Origin: Schumannella luteola | Lineage (GTDB): Bacteria; Actinomycetota; Actinomycetes; Actinomycetales; Microbacteriaceae | Assembly: GCF_013408685.1 (NCBI RefSeq) | Contig: NZ_JACBZY010000001.1 | Coordinates: 1,736,001 to 1,800,000, forward strand | DNA: 64,000 nt | Direction of reading: 5' to 3' | Shown here: piece after piece, positions 62,472 through 64,000 of the stretch | Layout: each line of letters starts with the position of its first letter | Position numbering within the stretch: position 1 is the stretch's first letter | Translations under genes and position numbers: made by a program | The notes under the pieces: model-generated | Seen by the model: the letters and a program-made list of their open reading frames with translations, nothing else | The model's database searches: none | What the model was told of the DNA's origin: nothing

Positions 62472-63779
62472 ATGGCCCGCCGTCCCGACCGCACCCGCTC
62501 GGTGTGGACGACCGTGCGCGGCACCGTCACGCTCGCGCTCGGCGCGCTCATCCTCGTGTTCGCCTACTTCGGCGCCTGGGGCGAGGCGCTGGTCGCCGGC
62601 GTCGCCGGGCTGCTGCTGCCGATCATCGGGCTGCTCGCCGTGCGGCTCACCCGGCCGAAGCTGCGGGTCACGCGCGAGTTCAGCCCGCCGATCGTCTCGG
62701 CCGGGACCCCGGCGCGGGTCGTGCTCGGACTGAGCAACGCCGGTGCGCGCACCACCCCGCCGGGCGTCTGGAACGACTCCCTGCCCTGGCACGAGACGCA
62801 GAGCCCGCAGCTGCTGCCCGCCCTCGGCAGCGCCGCCGAGCAGGCCGTCACCGGAAACGAGCGCCGTCCGCGCAGCGTCGCCTTCGAGTACGAGCTGCAC
62901 CCGGAGCAGCGCGGCGTCTACCCGATCGGCCCGGTCGCGATCGAGCACCGCGACCCGTTCGGCATGGCCCGCTCCGTCACGGCGCAGGGCGGCCGCGACG
63001 ATCTCGTGGTCGTGCCGGAGGTCGTCACCCTCCCGCCAGGGGCGCTCTCGACCGCCGAGGCCGAGGGGAACGCCCTGCTCGTGCAGCGGCGCGTGACCGG
63101 CAACGACGACGACCTCACGACCCGCGAGTACCGGCCCGGGGATGCGCTGCGTCGCGTGCACTGGCGCGCCTCCGCCCGCCATGGGGAGCTCATGGTGCGG
63201 CAGGAGGAGCAGCGCAGCTACCCGAAGGTGCGGCTGCTGCTCGACACCCGCCGCGACGGCTACGGCGACGCGGCGCCCGACGGTCTCGCCGACAGCCCCG
63301 CCGACGAGAGCGAGAGCTTCGAGTGGACGGTGCGCTTCTTCGCCTCGCTCGGCCTGCACCTCTTCGACCGCGGCTTCGACGTCGAGGTGCTCGAGACGGC
63401 CGAGCCGCAGGTGGCCTCCTTCGGCGACCGCTGGGAGGGGATGCAGCGCGACCAGCGCTTCCTGCGCAGCCTCGCCGAGATCCGCCTCGTCACGACGACC
63501 TCGCGCGACGCCCCCGAGGCGCCGCACTCCTCCGACGCCCCGGGCCCGGTGTTCGCGCTCTTCGCGACCCCGGCCACGGTCACGCTCGACTGGGCGCGCC
63601 GCCAGCGCAAGCCCGGGGAGGCCGCGGTGGCGTGGCTGGTCGGAGGCCGCAACGAGGACGCGATCGCCGTGCTGCGCCAGTCGGGCTGGACGGTCGCGAA
63701 CCCCGACCTGTGGGACGACCCGGTGGAGGCCTGGCTGCAGGCCCACGAGCAGTACGGGGTGAGCCGTGGTTCTCGCTGA
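62472..63779 (+). CDS. DUF58 domain-containing protein (copy 2)
   Basis: The 435-aa protein has an N-terminal membrane hairpin (about 15-60) and the DUF58 signature YRPGDALRRVHWRASARHGELMVRQ near 220-245. It is 35 bp after moxR copy 2 and overlaps the start of the next gene by 14 bp. Sequence identity to copy 1 is limited to the signature region, so the two sets diverged long ago. Confidence 0.93.
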   Translation: MARRPDRTRSVWTTVRGTVTLALGALILVFAYFGAWGEALVAGVAGLLLPIIGLLAVRLTRPKLRVTREFSPPIVSAGTPARVVLGLSNAGARTTPPGVWNDSLPWHETQSPQLLPALGSAAEQAVTGNERRPRSVAFEYELHPEQRGVYPIGPVAIEHRDPFGMARSVTAQGGRDDLVVVPEVVTLPPGALSTAEAEGNALLVQRRVTGNDDDLTTREYRPGDALRRVHWRASARHGELMVRQEEQRSYPKVRLLLDTRRDGYGDAAPDGLADSPADESESFEWTVRFFASLGLHLFDRGFDVEVLETAEPQVASFGDRWEGMQRDQRFLRSLAEIRLVTTTSRDAPEAPHSSDAPGPVFALFATPATVTLDWARRQRKPGEAAVAWLVGGRNEDAIAVLRQSGWTVANPDLWDDPVEAWLQAHEQYGVSRGSR

Positions 63780-64000
63780 CGAGCGGCGCGGGAGCGGGAT
63801 GCGCCCCGGCCTTCCGGGGTCCGACCCGAGCATCACGTCGGGCCGCGGCCCCGGCGGCCGGCCGGCCGGGCGCGGCCGCGAGCCCATGCCCGGCACCCGC
63901 ACCTGGCCCGACTCGCTGCTGGCCCTGCTGGCCCTCGCCGTCGCGCTCGCCGCGCTGAACCCGCTGCTCTCGGGCGTCGGCTGGTGGTTCGCGGGCGCCT
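63766..64000 (+). CDS. Membrane transglutaminase-like protein, N-terminus only (cut by window end)
   Basis: GTG 63766 opens a frame that stays open to the last base, giving 78 residues. A Gly/Arg/Pro-rich basic stretch of about 50 residues is followed by a hydrophobic helix (LLALLALAVALAALNPLLSG, then VGWWFAGA), as at the start of TgpA-like transglutaminase proteins. Its position after moxR and DUF58 supports that reading. Whether its catalytic triad is intact, unlike copy 1, lies outside the window. The start overlaps the DUF58 stop by 14 bp. Confidence 0.7.
   Translation, partial: MVLADERRGSGMRPGLPGSDPSITSGRGPGGRPAGRGREPMPGTRTWPDSLLALLALAVALAALNPLLSGVGWWFAGA

Overview
The window looks like a chromosomal segment of a high-GC actinobacterium, most likely a member of the Microbacteriaceae or close kin. 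The signs are strong GC bias at third codon positions, many GTG starts, chains of ATGA/GTGA stop-start overlaps, coenzyme F420 enzymes (Fgd, CofE), an EssC-like FHA-FtsK ATPase with WXG100-type proteins, DUF3515 and DUF222-HNH proteins, DtxR/IdeR-type iron boxes and many apparently leaderless transcripts. No rRNA, tRNA, CRISPR array, insertion sequence or replication origin was found.

Layout. (1) 1-17760 is a type VII (ESX/WXG100) secretion region: the 3' part of a giant Ig-like/fibronectin-III surface protein, a MoxR ATPase, a DUF58 protein and a membrane transglutaminase-fold protein that has lost its catalytic triad, all tightly coupled. A small WXG100-like protein and a membrane protein follow. 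On the minus strand lie an EssC-like ATPase, a WXG100-like partner, a 424-aa LXG/PPE-like candidate substrate and two cytosolic proteins of similar size. A divergent FHA protein closes the region. Three near-identical 18-bp palindromic sites (ATGGGSA-N4-TSCCCAT) sit upstream of its transcription units and suggest one shared regulator. (2) 17806-26949 is housekeeping: a leucine leader peptide/attenuator with leuCD, then murA, an acyltransferase, EI24, gpsA, ddl, DUF3515 and thiL. (3) 26950-38813 is mixed and accessory: a J-domain membrane protein, a DMT exporter with divergent LysR, a thiamine-binding protein, rsmD, a lower-GC orphan gene, CorA, an AraC regulator and a complete siderophore ABC importer under an iron box. 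(4) 38823-46569 holds recG, a secreted NLP (necrosis-inducing-like) protein, coaD followed by a 24-bp tandem repeat, a uracil permease, an iron-boxed siderophore-interacting protein and F420-dependent glucose-6-phosphate dehydrogenase. (5) 46761-48947 is a conservon-like signalling operon (small ORF, unclassified wHTH-like protein, MglA/CvnD-like GTPase, two roadblock proteins) without a histidine kinase. (6) 49346-54125 has a DUF222-HNH gene, a small two-gene unit, a second F420-type oxidoreductase and a histone-H1-like protein. (7) 54230-60255 carries a Pls/PosA-type NRPS, an M1 metallopeptidase and a 4'-phosphopantetheinyl transferase. (8) 60408-64000 holds cofE and a second MoxR-DUF58-transglutaminase set, cut by the window end.

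The strongest candidates for new biology are the shared palindrome of the type VII locus together with its pseudo-transglutaminase, the kinase-less GTPase/roadblock operon, the PosA-type NRPS with adjacent peptidase and PPTase, and the bacterial NLP with an altered heptapeptide. All calls come from reading sequence and translations; no database search was run.
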